Positions 1-27,099 of a stretch of DNA of 31,712 nucleotides are shown one piece after another; position 1 is the first letter of the stretch; each line of letters opens with the position of its first letter. The position numbers and the translations under genes were made by a program. The notes below the pieces were generated by a model. That model was not told the DNA's origin. It searched no databases and saw only the letters and a list, made by a program, of their open reading frames with translations. Origin of the DNA: Cristatella mucedo (lineage: Eukaryota > Bryozoa > Phylactolaemata > Cristatellidae); NCBI GenBank assembly GCA_009760855.2, contig WPIO01000523.1:1-31712 (forward strand). The letters run 5' to 3'.

Positions 1-739
1 CGATTCCTTTAACCCCGAATTGCACCGTCGGAACTCGGTGTGCTTCTTCTTTTGGGGGGGGCTTGCTGACTCGGCTATCACTAGAGGCATCAAGGTGGGC
101 ACGACGGCTGTAGATACTAGCTGACTTAGCTTAGCACAGTTTGTCCCCCTTTTTTGTACAGTGACAGAATTCAGATAGCCTTGAAGGCTAGCGACTCTGC
201 AGCGAAAGTAAGAGTACGGATCACCCAGGAGGGCATTCGCGGGCTTAGTCCGACGAATGCACGTGCACTGAGAAGTGACGTCGGACAACAGGTCGTACTA
301 AAGGTCGTAAGCCTTTTCAGAAAAGCTAATGCAAAGTCGGTCAAAATCTTGGCACGGGTTGGGGGCGACTGTGCACAGTCGTCGTGGTGTCGTGCGCGCC
401 GTTCTACCTTTCGCTTTGCTTCTGCTAAGGGACGATCTTCCTACATCTGTCGTTGTCCTGGGGGGAGGGGAGGGGCACGACCAACCCAAAGGCAGTGGCA
501 AATGTCGGCTCTCGCAGGTGTCTGCCAGCAGAACTGCTCGACTGAAGAGGCGATGAAATGAATGACCTGTCGCTCAAGGACATTCAAGATCGTGAGATCT
601 AAACCGTGCAGAACTTCTCTTGTACTGGAATGGGCACCGGCCTGGCATCATGTCCACGTGAGAGAATTCCAGGTATTGCAACTGCTGCTCTAGCACTGGC
701 CACAAGCCTTCACTTGTAGCAACTGTGCAGCAGTGGCTG
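1..739. other. HGD downstream region, nothing firmly recognised
   Basis: Contains an 8-G run (54-61) and a piece at about 113-135 resembling the 3' end of SINE-A in reverse orientation. A 135-codon frame on the plus strand (154-561) matches no family I know, and I do not call it a gene. Confidence 0.3.
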
Positions 740-801
740 GCATGACATCGAGCATATCGTGGAGAATTCCGCATGACATCGAGCATATCGCAGAGAATTC
801 C
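740..801. repeat. 31-bp tandem repeat, two copies
   Basis: Units 740-770 and 771-801 share GCATGACATCGAGCATATCG and end GAGAATTCC, differing at two bases. A weaker third copy may sit near 645-671. Confidence 0.85.
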
Positions 802-835
802 CCAACCGGAAGCAAATGTATCCCTACTACATAGA

Positions 836-1012
836 AGATACTAGCTGATTTAGCGCAGCCCCGTTGCGGGCAGCGGCAGGAGAACCTTTTTAAGGCTAGC
901 AGCAGCACCGCTTGCAGTGGCAATAAAGGATCGCCTTGGCAGGATTCGAACCCACGACCTCGGGACCGAGTTCGAGAAGAGCAACCGCCTTGCTTAGTGT
1001 GCCATCGCTGTT
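836..1012 (-). mobile_element. SINE-A copy (tRNA-derived SINE)
   Basis: In minus orientation it shows an A-box-like GATGGCACAC, the palindrome-bearing middle, a B box (GGGTTCGAATCC), the TTATTGCCACTGCAAGCGGT body and the AAATCAGCTAGTA end typical of this family. Confidence 0.8.
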
Positions 1013-2132
1013 CAACATCTTCATTTGTGACTAGGCAAGCGCCGCGAGTTGTACTAAAATGGCTGCTAGCGTGTGACTCGACGACGCGAACTCAGCGGGT
1101 TTTGGCCGGAAGACTCCTCGGGGGGGGGGGAGGGAACACTCGAGGAAGTGACTGGCAGTGGCAATACGACGAAGGACCAAAGCAAAGTGCTTGAGATGCA
1201 GCCAAAACAGCGACTGCATCGCTATGCCAACAGTTGTGCAAGGGCAGCGCTTGTGCGACGGCTCGGCGTGCTTGCCCTGTAATTTCAAAGGCACCGTGGT
1301 CACCCACCACTGGATGGCTCGTCTGCTGCCACGGCCTCTCAACATAGGCAGGAGCTACAGCAGGACCGACAAGAGAGCCAGCAGCAGATGCTGAGCGGCC
1401 AGCGCCGGAAGTGAGCAGTGCCAGAAGCCCGACACTCGGAATGCTGGCAAAAAGGTTTTAATAAGTGCAATGCAATGCTCGGTCGGATACAAATATCGAA
1501 AGCGCATAGCAAGCACACTTTGGTCTAGTGTTAGTTTCATAGCTGCCACGGGCAGACAAACGCCTCAACCACACCGCCTTGACGTCGTTCGAAGAGGTGC
1601 CGTCCATGCGGTTATGTAACCACATCTCAAACCTGGCCGTGCTCCAGCACCAGGATTGGAACGGACTTGCTCTTAAAAAGAAAAAGCTTATATTTCTATG
1701 TACCGTGCGCGTGTGGCAGCCGTGGACGAGCTGCAGCAAGTGAGCAAACAGGCGCAGCAGCAACAGCGTGCATAGTATCGCACTCACGCCTAGTACACAG
1801 TGCAGTGGGGGAGAGGAGAGTCCCTATAAATTTAGCATCAGTGCAAACTGCATAATTTACGCCGATTAAAAAAGTTCGCACGATTGGCAAGGGTACGTTA
1901 ATTTCCCAGGCTAAGGTTCGTTTGGCCAACACGAGACCGGCCGCGTCGCGCGGCCAGACAGAGTGCGCTGGAGCAGCACGGTACGAGCACGTTTATCTAT
2001 CCGAGCTATTTCCTAAGCATGACGACAGAGTACCACGATGTGGTAGCACGTGTGTCTTCACAGCTAGTGTTAACGGCAGCTGCAGCAGCAGACGATGCTT
2101 CTTCAGCCTACGCACTTCTCGGGCGTTCCATT
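1013..2132. other. HGD 3' flank, nothing recognised
   Basis: Probably includes the HGD 3' UTR on the minus strand. An 11-G run lies at 1120-1130. No other gene, RNA or named repeat could be supported. Confidence 0.3.
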
Positions 2133-18628
<16,496 letters not shown>

Positions 18629-19239
18629 CTTACTGACTTATCAGATGCTTAACGTAACGGTCGCGCCGCTCTCGATACGATCCGTTTGGCGGCGATGCGC
18701 AGGAGGAGACTATCTGTCTCTCCCTCCGACCACCTGCGGTAAGGGCAAGCCGCCGGCTCTGCCCCCCCCCCCCGGTGCGCGTGCGCCTTGAAACCGCTGA
18801 AAAGACCCTTTGAATTGCTTCCAGACGATCGTCGGCTGTGCTGCCGTACGTGCTGCTGTGCTCCTCGGCTGGATCTTCGATAGCTACCGCGGCAACTCTC
18901 CGCTAGTGCTGACACGCGGTTCGCCGCCGCCACGCACACCTTGAGGCGTACGTGACGAGCACTGCGCCGCGAGATGGCGCTAGAGGCGTCGGATGATGGG
19001 GGTTGGGCGGGGGCTGCTGGGGGGCGCGGTTGAATGGGCTGGGCGGTCGCGAAGCGATATTCTAGAGGCCGTGACGGGCATCCCCGAATAGGCGCGTCGC
19101 GACGAGATATTCGGGCGGAGCGGGTTGCGTAAAGCACACAACTAGCCGGTGCGTGCCGTGCGATTCAGACGCGAGAAACGGTAGAAAACGCGTCCGCGAA
19201 CCGGGCGTATTGCTGCCGTTTACCACTAATCATTTGGTC

Positions 19240-19345
19240 TTGCTTTCTGTACAGTATCTGTTAAAGTGCCTAGAGAGAGAGATATTCAGTTCTCAGACGG
19301 TGCTCTAGAAACGCATCATTATTAGTATCATTAGTATTAGGATTA
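19240..19345 (+). mobile_element. L2-like LINE 3' tail, decayed
   Basis: AAAGTGCCTAGAGAGAGAGA then CAGTTCTCAGACGGTGCTCT and an interrupted ATT/ATTAGT tail. It splits the CpG-rich upstream region. Confidence 0.75.
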
Positions 19346-19860
19346 TCCCTTTAAAATGTGAGCGCGGGCTCCGCCATCCTCCCGTCCTCCATCGCCCCCC
19401 CCCCCCATACCACCACCGCCACAGCACTCTGGAGAGAGCGTGCGGCGGGTGCCCGCCCTCGCGGCATCGCGACCCCGACGCTAGCCACCACCGCGACTCG
19501 CCGGAAGGGCCTCTCCTCGAGCGAAGGACTGCGAATCGCACGGCCTCACTGCTCACTGCTCGAAACGCGAGCGCAGCCGGTGCAAGCGCCGACTGTGTGG
19601 CGGCGCCCGCGAGGACTCCAACCGCCGCGGTAATCGCGGGGACTGGCGCGCCGCCGCCGCTGCCGCTGCTGCTGCGTTGCTCAGCGCCGCCATTGCGGCG
19701 GGTAGTCAGTCGGGCGAGGCTGAACGGCTGATCGCTAGTTGAGAGGCGAGCCCCCGACACACCCCTCAACCTTCCTTCTTCGCGATTGGCTGATGGGGCT
19801 AGCCCCCCCCCCCACCGGGTCACTGGCTAATTCTCAACCGCGACGCGACGCATCTTCGGG
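19346..19860. other. CpG-rich stretch upstream of HGD
   Basis: GC-rich with two long C runs. It could be distal promoter sequence or the start of another transcription unit. The 172-codon minus frame (19305-19823) has no recognisable motif and is probably spurious. Confidence 0.35.
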
Positions 19861-19990
19861 AAACCTGCCCCAACAGACTCCCTCCCCGCATTTTTGACCT
19901 ACCGGGCTTTTTCGCGATTTCAAAATTCTAAGTAAAAACAAACGCTCGGGGGTTATTAATCCTGTTAATGCATCAATCGCAAGTAGACGA

Positions 19991-20122
19991 GTTGGCTTGG
20001 TCCAGCGGTTAAGGTGCTCGCCCCGACCAAGGACTGGCTGAGGTCGTGGGCTCGAGCCCCGAAGCATACGTGAAGCGCCTGAATAGAGATTAAGTTCTCT
20101 TGGGACGCTATATAAATGAATT
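19991..20122 (+). mobile_element. SINE-B copy, well preserved
   Basis: GGTCCAGCGGTTAAGGTGCT A box, GGTCGTGGGCTCGAGCCC B box, AGCGCCTGAATAGAGATTAA then GTTCTCTTGGGACGCTATA. The best-preserved copy for comparing with the LINE tail. Confidence 0.92.
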
Positions 20123-20565
20123 ATGTTTTATATTTTTTAAGCGAATCTGGTCTAGGAGGCTGCATCATCGCAGCACTAGATTCAAGTATTCTATGCTAAA
20201 CATCTAGCTACAATACCCGCAGGAAATAGCTTGGGCTCACTGTAAGTTGCTACTTGTAATTTTTGCTGCGGCGTTGCCGGGTGAGTTTAGCTACAGCGAT
20301 CTGGCCGCCGCGGTTTCCGTTTGCAGTTGAATGCTGTGCGGTGAAGGTTGACCATGCATCTGAACGCGAAACCTGCCGCTGTCTCGCCACAGAGACGGCT
20401 GGTAAATTGCGTCTGCCGCCGTTTCCTCCCGAGCTGCGTTCGATGCAGCCCCGACGATCTTTGCCCGTCAGAAATGCCCTTTTCCGCTTCCGTCGCGCAT
20501 TGCCCACGTGAGCGTGCACCTGGCGAAAAAGTTAAAAAATATATTTATAATTCATTCGTAAAGCC

Positions 20566-20725
20566 CGCGCTGGTTTGACCCAGTGGTCAAGGTGCTCGCC
20601 TTTAACGACCAGGGTCAAGGTGAATGTATTTGAAGACCGAGGTAATGAGCTCGAGCTCTGCGCACATGTTAATCGCCAGGATAGAGAATAGGGTCTCTTA
20701 GGGTGCAATACAGATGGATTATATT
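20566..20725 (+). mobile_element. SINE-B copy, rearranged
   Basis: GCTGGTTTGACCCAGTGGTC head, then about 25 extra bases, a B-box-like GAGCTCGAGCTCTG, and a decayed GATAGAGAATAGGGTCTCTT tail. Confidence 0.7.
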
Positions 20726-20777
20726 AATTATATGGCTGCTGTACAAATGGATTATGTTAAAAAATAAAATATATATT

Positions 20778-20895
20778 TAATTCATTTGTGTGGTGCCCTA
20801 AGATAACTTAATTGCTGTTCAGGTGCTTAATATATGCTACGGGGCTCGAGCTCACGACTTCGTACAGACCTTGGTCGGGACGAGCACCATAATAA
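20778..20895 (-). mobile_element. SINE-B copy
   Basis: Minus orientation: GTCGTGAGCTCGAGCCCCG B box and a TAGGGCACCACACAAATGAA tail. It abuts the left inverted repeat of the small DNA element. Confidence 0.75.
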
Positions 20896-20897
20896 CT

Positions 20898-21264
20898 ATT
20901 ACCCTATTTTTACGAGTATAAGTCTCATCCAAGTATATGCAGCACCCTAAATTTATAGACACATTTTATTTTAAGTTTTTATTGAAAAATATTATTGAAT
21001 ATGTAGCTCACTTTGCATTACGTAAGTTTGTTGTAGTCATCACAGTTAGCAAGAAACTCGTCATTAGTATCACTGCTAACATCTTCATAGTCCTCTGCAA
21101 CATTGTCAATGTCTGAATCGTCACTTTTCTGCAACATTGTCAATGCCGGAATCGTCACTTTCACTGTATGCAGTGACTGACACTGACTTGCTGTATATAA
21201 GTTGTAGGTTTATCTTTTCAAAAATTGAAAAAAGTGTGACTTCTACTCACAAAAATACGGCAAT
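20898..21264 (-). mobile_element. Small DNA transposon with 27-bp TIRs and a transposase-like C-terminal scrap
   Basis: Left TIR 20898-20924 and right TIR 21238-21264 pair at 22 of 27 bases, sharing the TATTTTT core and an AGTAnAAGTC end. Between them, on the minus strand, an acidic frame reads DDSDIDNVAEDYEDVSSDTN and ends NKLT before a stop. It looks like the tail of a longer protein, so this is probably an internally deleted derivative of a coding DNA transposon. The family is not certain, and no clean target duplication was seen. Confidence 0.7.
21094..21161. repeat. 34-bp tandem duplication
   Basis: TCTGCAACATTGTCAATG begins both units (21094, 21128). It lies inside the acidic coding scrap. 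The unit length is not a multiple of three, so it breaks the frame. Confidence 0.9.
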
Positions 21265-21265
21265 T

Positions 21266-21366
21266 ATAAATTAGCACCTTGAGCGAACTTAATCTATGTC
21301 CAGGCGCTTTGCATATGGCACGGGGCTGGAGCCCACTACAACCTTGGTCGTTAAGGGTGAGCTCCT
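21266..21366 (-). mobile_element. SINE-B copy, decayed
   Basis: Minus orientation: CCTTAACGACCAAGGTTGTA then GTGGGCTCCAGCCCCGTG, GCATATGCAAAGCGCCTGG and a decayed hairpin. It lies directly right of the small DNA element. Confidence 0.72.
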
Positions 21367-21479
21367 TAAGTATCTGAACTCTCAAGCGACCCGACTCTCG
21401 GGGTTATCGGGGTTATCTGGCTCACTGAATGCCCTCGCGCATCGACGAATCTAAAATAAGAGCACGCGGCCATTAGGCG

Positions 21480-22170
21480 GCACCGCGGGCAAAGCCTGTA
21501 GAGCACATGCTCGACAGTGTGTGCAGAGACAGAGACGGGGACAAACGGCGGAGAGACGCGCCGTCGCTCGCCGCCGCTATGGCGGCGAGCGAACATGGCG
21601 ACCGACTGGGCGAGATGCTGAACCGGAGAGCGCGGCTCCGCAGATGCGCGCTCGCGCCGTCTTGCATCCGCGATTTCGCTCTCTTGCTGGTTCCGCTCGC
21701 GGCAGGACGCCCGGTTACGCGTACAAAGCGGCGCCGCACCGCGCGCGACTGACGGCGGCGGCCGATCGCGACTGGCTAAAAAGCCCGTCGTGCGAAAGAT
21801 ACCGCTCTAGCGAATGCGCCAGAAATTCTCGCGCGCGGCATTCGCAAGTAAAACTTTGCATGGCGCGTGCGCGCGACACTCGTAAGTGCGAGAGCCGGCG
21901 AGTAAGTAGCAGGCGTAGATTGCGAGAGCCGGCATCATCCCACGGAGCCGTGAAGGTAGGGAAGGCCGCGTCGCGTCTCTATTCAGGCCGGCCACTATAA
22001 GGCGGCGGCCGCTCGTCGGCCTCGCCTCCGTCAGCGCGGCGGTCCCGGAGCTGCCTGTGGGCAAAGCTCCGCGGAAGGCTAGGGACCGCTCCCGAATAAG
22101 CGCGATCGGCGTACAGCGACGATCGCGTAGAGCGCTCCGGCATCGTGCAGAAACCATGCGGCAGCGCTCG
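21480..22170. other. Second CpG-rich stretch
   Basis: Dense CpG with overlapping Arg/Ala-rich frames on both strands, including 159 codons plus (21521-22000) and 116 minus (21807-22157). None has a recognisable domain. It may be a promoter-type island for a gene outside or undetected in the window. Confidence 0.4.
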
Positions 22171-22344
22171 GCTGATTTGCGAAATATGTTGAACTGTACG
22201 ATGCACTTTTTTTGAAGACTCCTGCCTTATGTAAAATGTAAAGTAATACTTTTTGAATAACTCGGCTGGAAGTTTTTCATTAAACTTTAGCGACACCATT
22301 GAGCAATCGTTGAAATCAGTCGTATTCAATCGTTCAGCATCAAT

Positions 22345-22626
22345 TCACCTACATCCTATACTTTTTTCTTCAAAGAGGTCACTTTCATTATCAAAATCCG
22401 CCGCGTAGGCACCGACGATCTCTGAGTCTTCCTCGTGCAGCTCTTCCGTGTCAATGACATTGTTCGGTTTGCCAACACTGGCCAGCCGTTTCAGGAAGGG
22501 CTCATCTCGGACAACTGTCGTCGTTCGATCGAGTTGCGTTCCGTTGAATATAATGGCTGTGCCTCGTTCTACCTTGCGTTCGGCCCAGGCGGTTCCTGAT
22601 GCGGCTATGAACTGGCTACGAAGCCA
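22345..22626 (-). pseudogene. Exon-like acidic open frame, unrecognised
   Basis: An open stretch of 93 codons without a Met, ending TGA at 22345. Segments include GTAWAERKVERGTAIIFNGT and an acidic end with EELHEEDSEIVGAY and FDNESDLFEE. Composition is protein-like rather than repeat-like. It may be the last exon of a gene or the tail of a decayed transposase. I do not recognise the family. Confidence 0.35.
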
Positions 22627-22894
22627 TTAAGCAGTCTCCGACTACTCAGTAGTCAGTACTGAACGTTTCGAATTGTAGAATATAATTGGTTTTGCAGGCT
22701 ATATTAAACATCCGTTTTAAACACCTGTGTGATAAAACACCATTGAGGCATACAGATCACAAGCCAAATAAAGGATTAAATACAACTGAAAGTACGTTCT
22801 GAGATTAGCCTGAGGGTCATGGCCGATAATGCAGATCCAAGGTAGTCATGGCATTGCCGTCGACACGGTTCGTGACTATTCACACTTAAAGTTC

Positions 22895-23988
22895 ACTCAA
22901 TTGTACCTTTGCTTTGATCCCTCCCAGCCTTCGAGCACCTCAAACTCTCTCAACTCACTTGCTGCATGCATTGATGACATCCGCACATGGATGGCAGCAA
23001 ATTTTCTAATACTAAACGATGATAAAACTAACTTACTAGTTATGGGAAAAACCCAGTGTGATTCAGATATTGGAAAGGTTGACTCTCAAAATTGGCTCTG
23101 CCAGCATATCTTCTGTTGCATCAGCTCGAAATCTAGGTGTCATATTCCAAAGCGACCTCTCGTTAGACGACCATGTCAGCTCCACAGTCAAATCTGCCTA
23201 TTTTCAGCTTCATAACATTGCTAAAATTCGGGCTTGTTTAGATAAAGATACCACATCTAAGTTGGTCCATGCATTCGTGACATCCCATCTCGACTTCTGC
23301 AACTCAGCGCTTACTGGCCTACCAGCATGTGCGATCAGGCGATTGCAGCTGGTGCAAAACTCTGCAGCTAGGCTTGTTTGTCGTGAGCGTCGCAGTTGCC
23401 ACATTACTCCACTTCTCGTCGACCTGCACTGGCTACCAGTCAAGCAACGGATTGACTTCAAGGTTTTGTCGCTCACTTTTAGGTCCATTCATTCTATGGC
23501 TCCAACCTATCTCTCAGATATACTACCCCATCAGGCCAAGCATCGTACCACCTGCTTTTCGGAATCCAACAGTCTAGAAATACCTCGTACAAACCTTAAA
23601 TCCTTTGGAGACCGTGCATTTAGTTCGTATACTCCCAAAGCCTGGAACTCCCTCCCGACCTGCGTCAGAACATCCCCTGACCTGACCACATTTAAAAGGA
23701 ACCTAAAAACACACCTATTTAGGACAGCATTCAGTGGGTCCCTGTGATTCGTCCTTGATGTGCTTATGCGTGCTGACACTGTGCATGCTGCCACTAACCA
23801 CATTTGCATGCTGACCCTGTGCATGTCACCCCTAACCATATTATTCATTTGGTATGTTTTTCAAGCATGATTTTACTTACCGTTCAATTGCATTTCCCTT
23901 TGCAGCAAATGTAAAGCGCCTAGAAAGAGATTAAGTTCTCTGAGGGCGCTTTATCAAGTGTATTACTATTATTATTATTATTATTATT
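22895..23988 (+). mobile_element. L2/CR1-like LINE, 5'-truncated copy 2
   Basis: Homology starts at TQLYLCFDPS, just after the RT YADD position, and continues DDIRTWMAANFLILNDDKTN. A frame change follows near 23050, and the C-terminal part is open to the stop at 23747. The UTR, hairpin (23913-23952) and ATT tail follow. It is longer at the 5' end than copy 1 and close to it in sequence. Confidence 0.92.
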
Positions 23989-24365
23989 AAAGGCGAAGGA
24001 ACAATCTCGCGGTCGACGCGGTCGTTCCAGTGGACCTCGCGGGATGAGTCCCACTTCGAGAGCTGTCATCGCAGCGTCGCGCGAAAAGGATCGCATACCG
24101 GACTCGCATCTCGCTCGAGCGCTGATGGGGCATCTCCGGCAGATCGCACGTTCCTCCTATCCGGCCCCACCCATGCGGGGGAATGCGGGATCTTACGACC
24201 TGGTGTAAGCCCCAAGTAAGTCAGCGCTCGTCGATAATAATAACAATACAAAGCTAATAAAACAGTTGTATAGCGTCATCGGAGGAAATCGTCGTGGTTT
24301 CCAAAATAGTGTACAAAATTATCATGTTTTCCAAAGGCTTGGAGGATCCTGTTGAAATCTCCATG
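23989..24365. other. Between LINE copies 2 and 3: nothing recognised
   Basis: GC-rich in its first half, then AT-rich with AATAATAATAACAA. No gene or element identity. Confidence 0.3.
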
Positions 24366-25392
24366 AAATCTAGGTGTCGTGTTCCAAAGTGACCTTTCAT
24401 TAGACGACCACATCAGCTCTACAGTCAAGTCTGCTTGCTTTCAGCTACACAACATTGCTAAAACTCGGGCTTGTTTAGACAGGGATTCTACATCTAAATT
24501 GGTCCATGCAGCATTTCTAACATCATGCCGTCTTGACTTGTGTAACTCACTGCTTGCTGGTCTACCGGCTGTGCACTCACGCGCATACAGCTGGTGCAAA
24601 ACTCTGCAGCTAGGCTGGTCTGTCGTGAGCGTCGTAGTTTTTAAATCACACCACCTTTCACCGACCTGCACTGGGTCCCAATCAAGCAACGCATCGACTT
24701 CAAGGTTTTGTCAGACACTTTTAGGCCCCTTCATTGTTTGGCTCCAGTCTTCCCTATGAGATCTACTCGATCAACTGAGTTAGCATTGTGAGCCGTGATG
24801 GCACACTGGGTAAAGTGGTTGCTTTTCACGACCTCGGTCCCGAGGTCGTGGGTTTGAATCCTGCAGTTGGTGATTCTTTTATCGCCACTGCAAGCGGTGG
24901 TGATAGCCGTAAAAGCTCTACTGTCGCTATACAAAAGAGGCTGTTAAATCAGCTAGTATTTATTTATTTATTTATCATACCACCAGCTTTTCGGAATCGA
25001 ATCATTTACCTATACCTCGTTCAAGCTTCAAATCCTTTGGAGGCATTTTGCATTTAATTCGCGTGCTCCTAAAGTCTGGAACTCGCTCTCAACTTTCGCC
25101 ACGGCATTCCCTGACTTAACCACATTTTAAAAGAACATAAAAACGCGTCTATTTGGGACAGCATTTAGTGGGTCCTTGTGATTCGTCCTTTATGTGCTTA
25201 TGCGTGCTGACACCGGGCATGCTGCGACTAACCATACTTGCATGCTGATCTTGTGCATGTCACTCCTAACCATGTTAAAATTCTTGTTGCTTATTGAGCG
25301 TGCTCCCACCATCAACCATTTGATCGTGCTTCCTATGAAGAGCGTAGAAAGAGATTGGGTTCTCTCGAGGCGCTATATCAAACGTATAATAA
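24366..25392 (+). pseudogene. L2-like LINE copy 3, decayed and split by a SINE
   Basis: The first piece (24366-24789) matches the NLGVIFQSDLSLDDHISS to HSMAP part of copies 1 and 2 with frame breaks. The match resumes at 24977 (ACCACCAGCTTTTCGGAATC) through the UTR, hairpin remnant and ATT tail at about 25392. SINE-A occupies 24790-24976. Confidence 0.88.
24790..24976 (+). mobile_element. SINE-A copy with TTTA tail, inserted in LINE copy 3
   Basis: GAGCCGTGATGGCACACTGG A box, palindrome CACGACCTCGG..CCGAGGTCGTG (24827-24850), B box GGGTTTGAATCCTGC, body, CTATACAAAAGAGGCTGTTA and four or more TTTA units. Comparison with the uninterrupted LINE copies gives the exact insertion point and shows no appreciable target duplication. 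Confidence 0.92.
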
Positions 25393-25404
25393 TAATTATT
25401 ATTA

Positions 25405-25551
25405 TTATTTACCATGTTATTCGTGTTGTTTATTGAGCATTCTACCACTAACCATTAGATCGCGCTTCATTTGCAGCAAATTTAAAGTGCCTAAACAGAG
25501 ATTGAGTTCTCTGAGGGGGCAATATCAAATGTATTATTATTATTATTTACA
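25405..25551 (+). mobile_element. Second L2-like 3' tail in tandem
   Basis: ACCATGTTATTCGTGTTGTT, CCATTAGATCGCGCTTC, TTTAAAGTGCC hairpin remnant and an ATT tail directly follow the tail of copy 3. It is either a tandem duplication or a second insertion into the ATT tail. Confidence 0.78.
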
Positions 25552-25559
25552 GCAGTACC

Positions 25560-26790
25560 CCGGATAGGCTTGGCTTCGAATGACCAATAACTTATCGCTC
25601 ATTATACTGAACGCGAGGTAGAGAAGAGATACTACCTTACACGGGTCACGTAGGAGAGGACCGCAGAGGGTCGTCTACATACGAGATGTGCGGTTTTGAA
25701 CTAATTTCCGCTATTCGTGCCGCAATCGGCGGAGCACGTGAGACAGAGCACAGCGAGCTCGTTCGTTGTTATTTTAAGGCTGTTCAGCGTTGTTTGTTCG
25801 TAGTCTTTTAGATAACTACGAGCTCAACGGCTCTTCGCGTGCGTAATTTTACATGTTTTAGCTGGATGGCCATACTTATGGGCTCTGTATACGTTAGGAA
25901 TTAACTACAACTACATCTCATGTATAGAGCCTCGAGAGAACCTGATCTCTATCTAGGCGCTTTGAAAATCGCAGCCAGTGAATGATGACCAATAATTTAA
26001 CGACTAGCAAAGCATTATGCTTAGACCGCAATCAAAACTACGCAAGAAGACACTCGAGGCCGCTGGTTTATAAAAACCCATGGTTATTAACAAGCACCAA
26101 ATTATGCACAGGTTTCGCCAAGTAAACAGAGGAAAACATGGACGGCGACTCTTCATCCAAACGCATCTGTCACGTGGCATCTGCGATGGCGTTGTTAGCG
26201 GCCAATGGTTTTCAATGTTCTTTCTTATTTGTCGTTTATGTGCGCGGGTTGTTTACGCGCAGCCGTTAGCTAGCTCGCCCCAAAGGTCTTGCATTATTAG
26301 AAAAAATGCGCTGCTAATGATCACTAACGACCCCTCAATTTTTGGAGGTGTTTAAAGTGCTTCTGTAGTTTGAGGTGCTCTCCGTGTCGTTTTTTCTGAA
26401 TGTTTCTTTGGTTAATTGCTATTACTCTGCCTGGGCGTGCTAGCTAATAAAATTAGGGAGCGTTCGCGATTGAATCACTAGAAGAGTAACCCACTAGGTT
26501 CGCGTTGCCGCGGCCGCACGCGTTCGAAGGCAGGCGATTTTCGTGCAGTTGACGTTTTTCTAAAATAGCTCCCCGGTATTACTTTCTTAGAGAAATTAGC
26601 ACCGACTTCCTCGGGCCGTTTTAAAATGGGTCATGTGCAGGTGAGGTGCTGGGGAGGTATCGAAGCTTTCAATTCAAAATTCAATTTAATTTAATGCAAC
26701 GCAAAAAGTTTAAAAGCGTTCCGGTTACGCGTGCAACAAAGATTGGGCCCCACTATAAAGAGCAACGTTCAATAAATGCAACTTACGGCC
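25560..26790. other. Largely unrecognised stretch
   Basis: A minus-strand L2/SINE-B type hairpin tail remains at about 25921-25975 (AAAGCGCCTAGATAGAGAT, GTTCTCTCGAGGC). GACCAATAA-TTA words recur near 25581 and 25986. No gene could be supported. Confidence 0.4.
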
Positions 26791-26796
26791 CCTGGG

Positions 26797-26946
26797 TCTG
26801 AGCCCGGTGGTGAGGCGCTTGGCGCGCGTCTGAGGCCGCGGGTCCGAGCCGTGCAGCGGGCCTTCCTATGTCGGCTGCTGCAAGCGGTGGCGATAGCTGT
26901 TAAGGCTCTTCTACTGCTTTATAAATGAGGCCGTTCGATCAGCTAA
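26797..26946 (+). mobile_element. SINE-A copy
   Basis: B box GCGGGTCCGAGCCGTGC, GCTGCTGCAAGCGGTGGCGA, then ATAAATGAGGCCGTTCGATC and AGCTAAA. No TTTA tail remains. Confidence 0.78.
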
Positions 26947-27099
26947 ACGTATACTTTACTCATACGACGGTTCATCCTAGTAGAAGCTGACTCGCCGTCG
27001 CGCGAGTCCAGCAACATTAAGCCAACGTCCGTAAGACCGTCCGTCGGGAAAGGGAACAAGCGTAGAGGTGTCTGGAGAGCTTAAAGTGAGTACTAATTT

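Noticed and set aside
154-561. 135-codon plus-strand frame
   Set aside because: No recognised motif or exon structure; it could be chance in GC-balanced sequence.
18649-19137. 162-codon minus-strand frame
   Set aside because: Arg/Ser/Ala-rich translation of a CpG-dense promoter region with no motif; it lies upstream of the HGD start.
19305-19823. 172-codon minus-strand frame
   Set aside because: It starts inside a LINE tail and is otherwise GC-composition driven; no domain is recognisable.
21521-22000. 159-codon plus-strand frame
   Set aside because: Arg/Ala-rich, in a CpG island, with overlapping frames on both strands; no family match.
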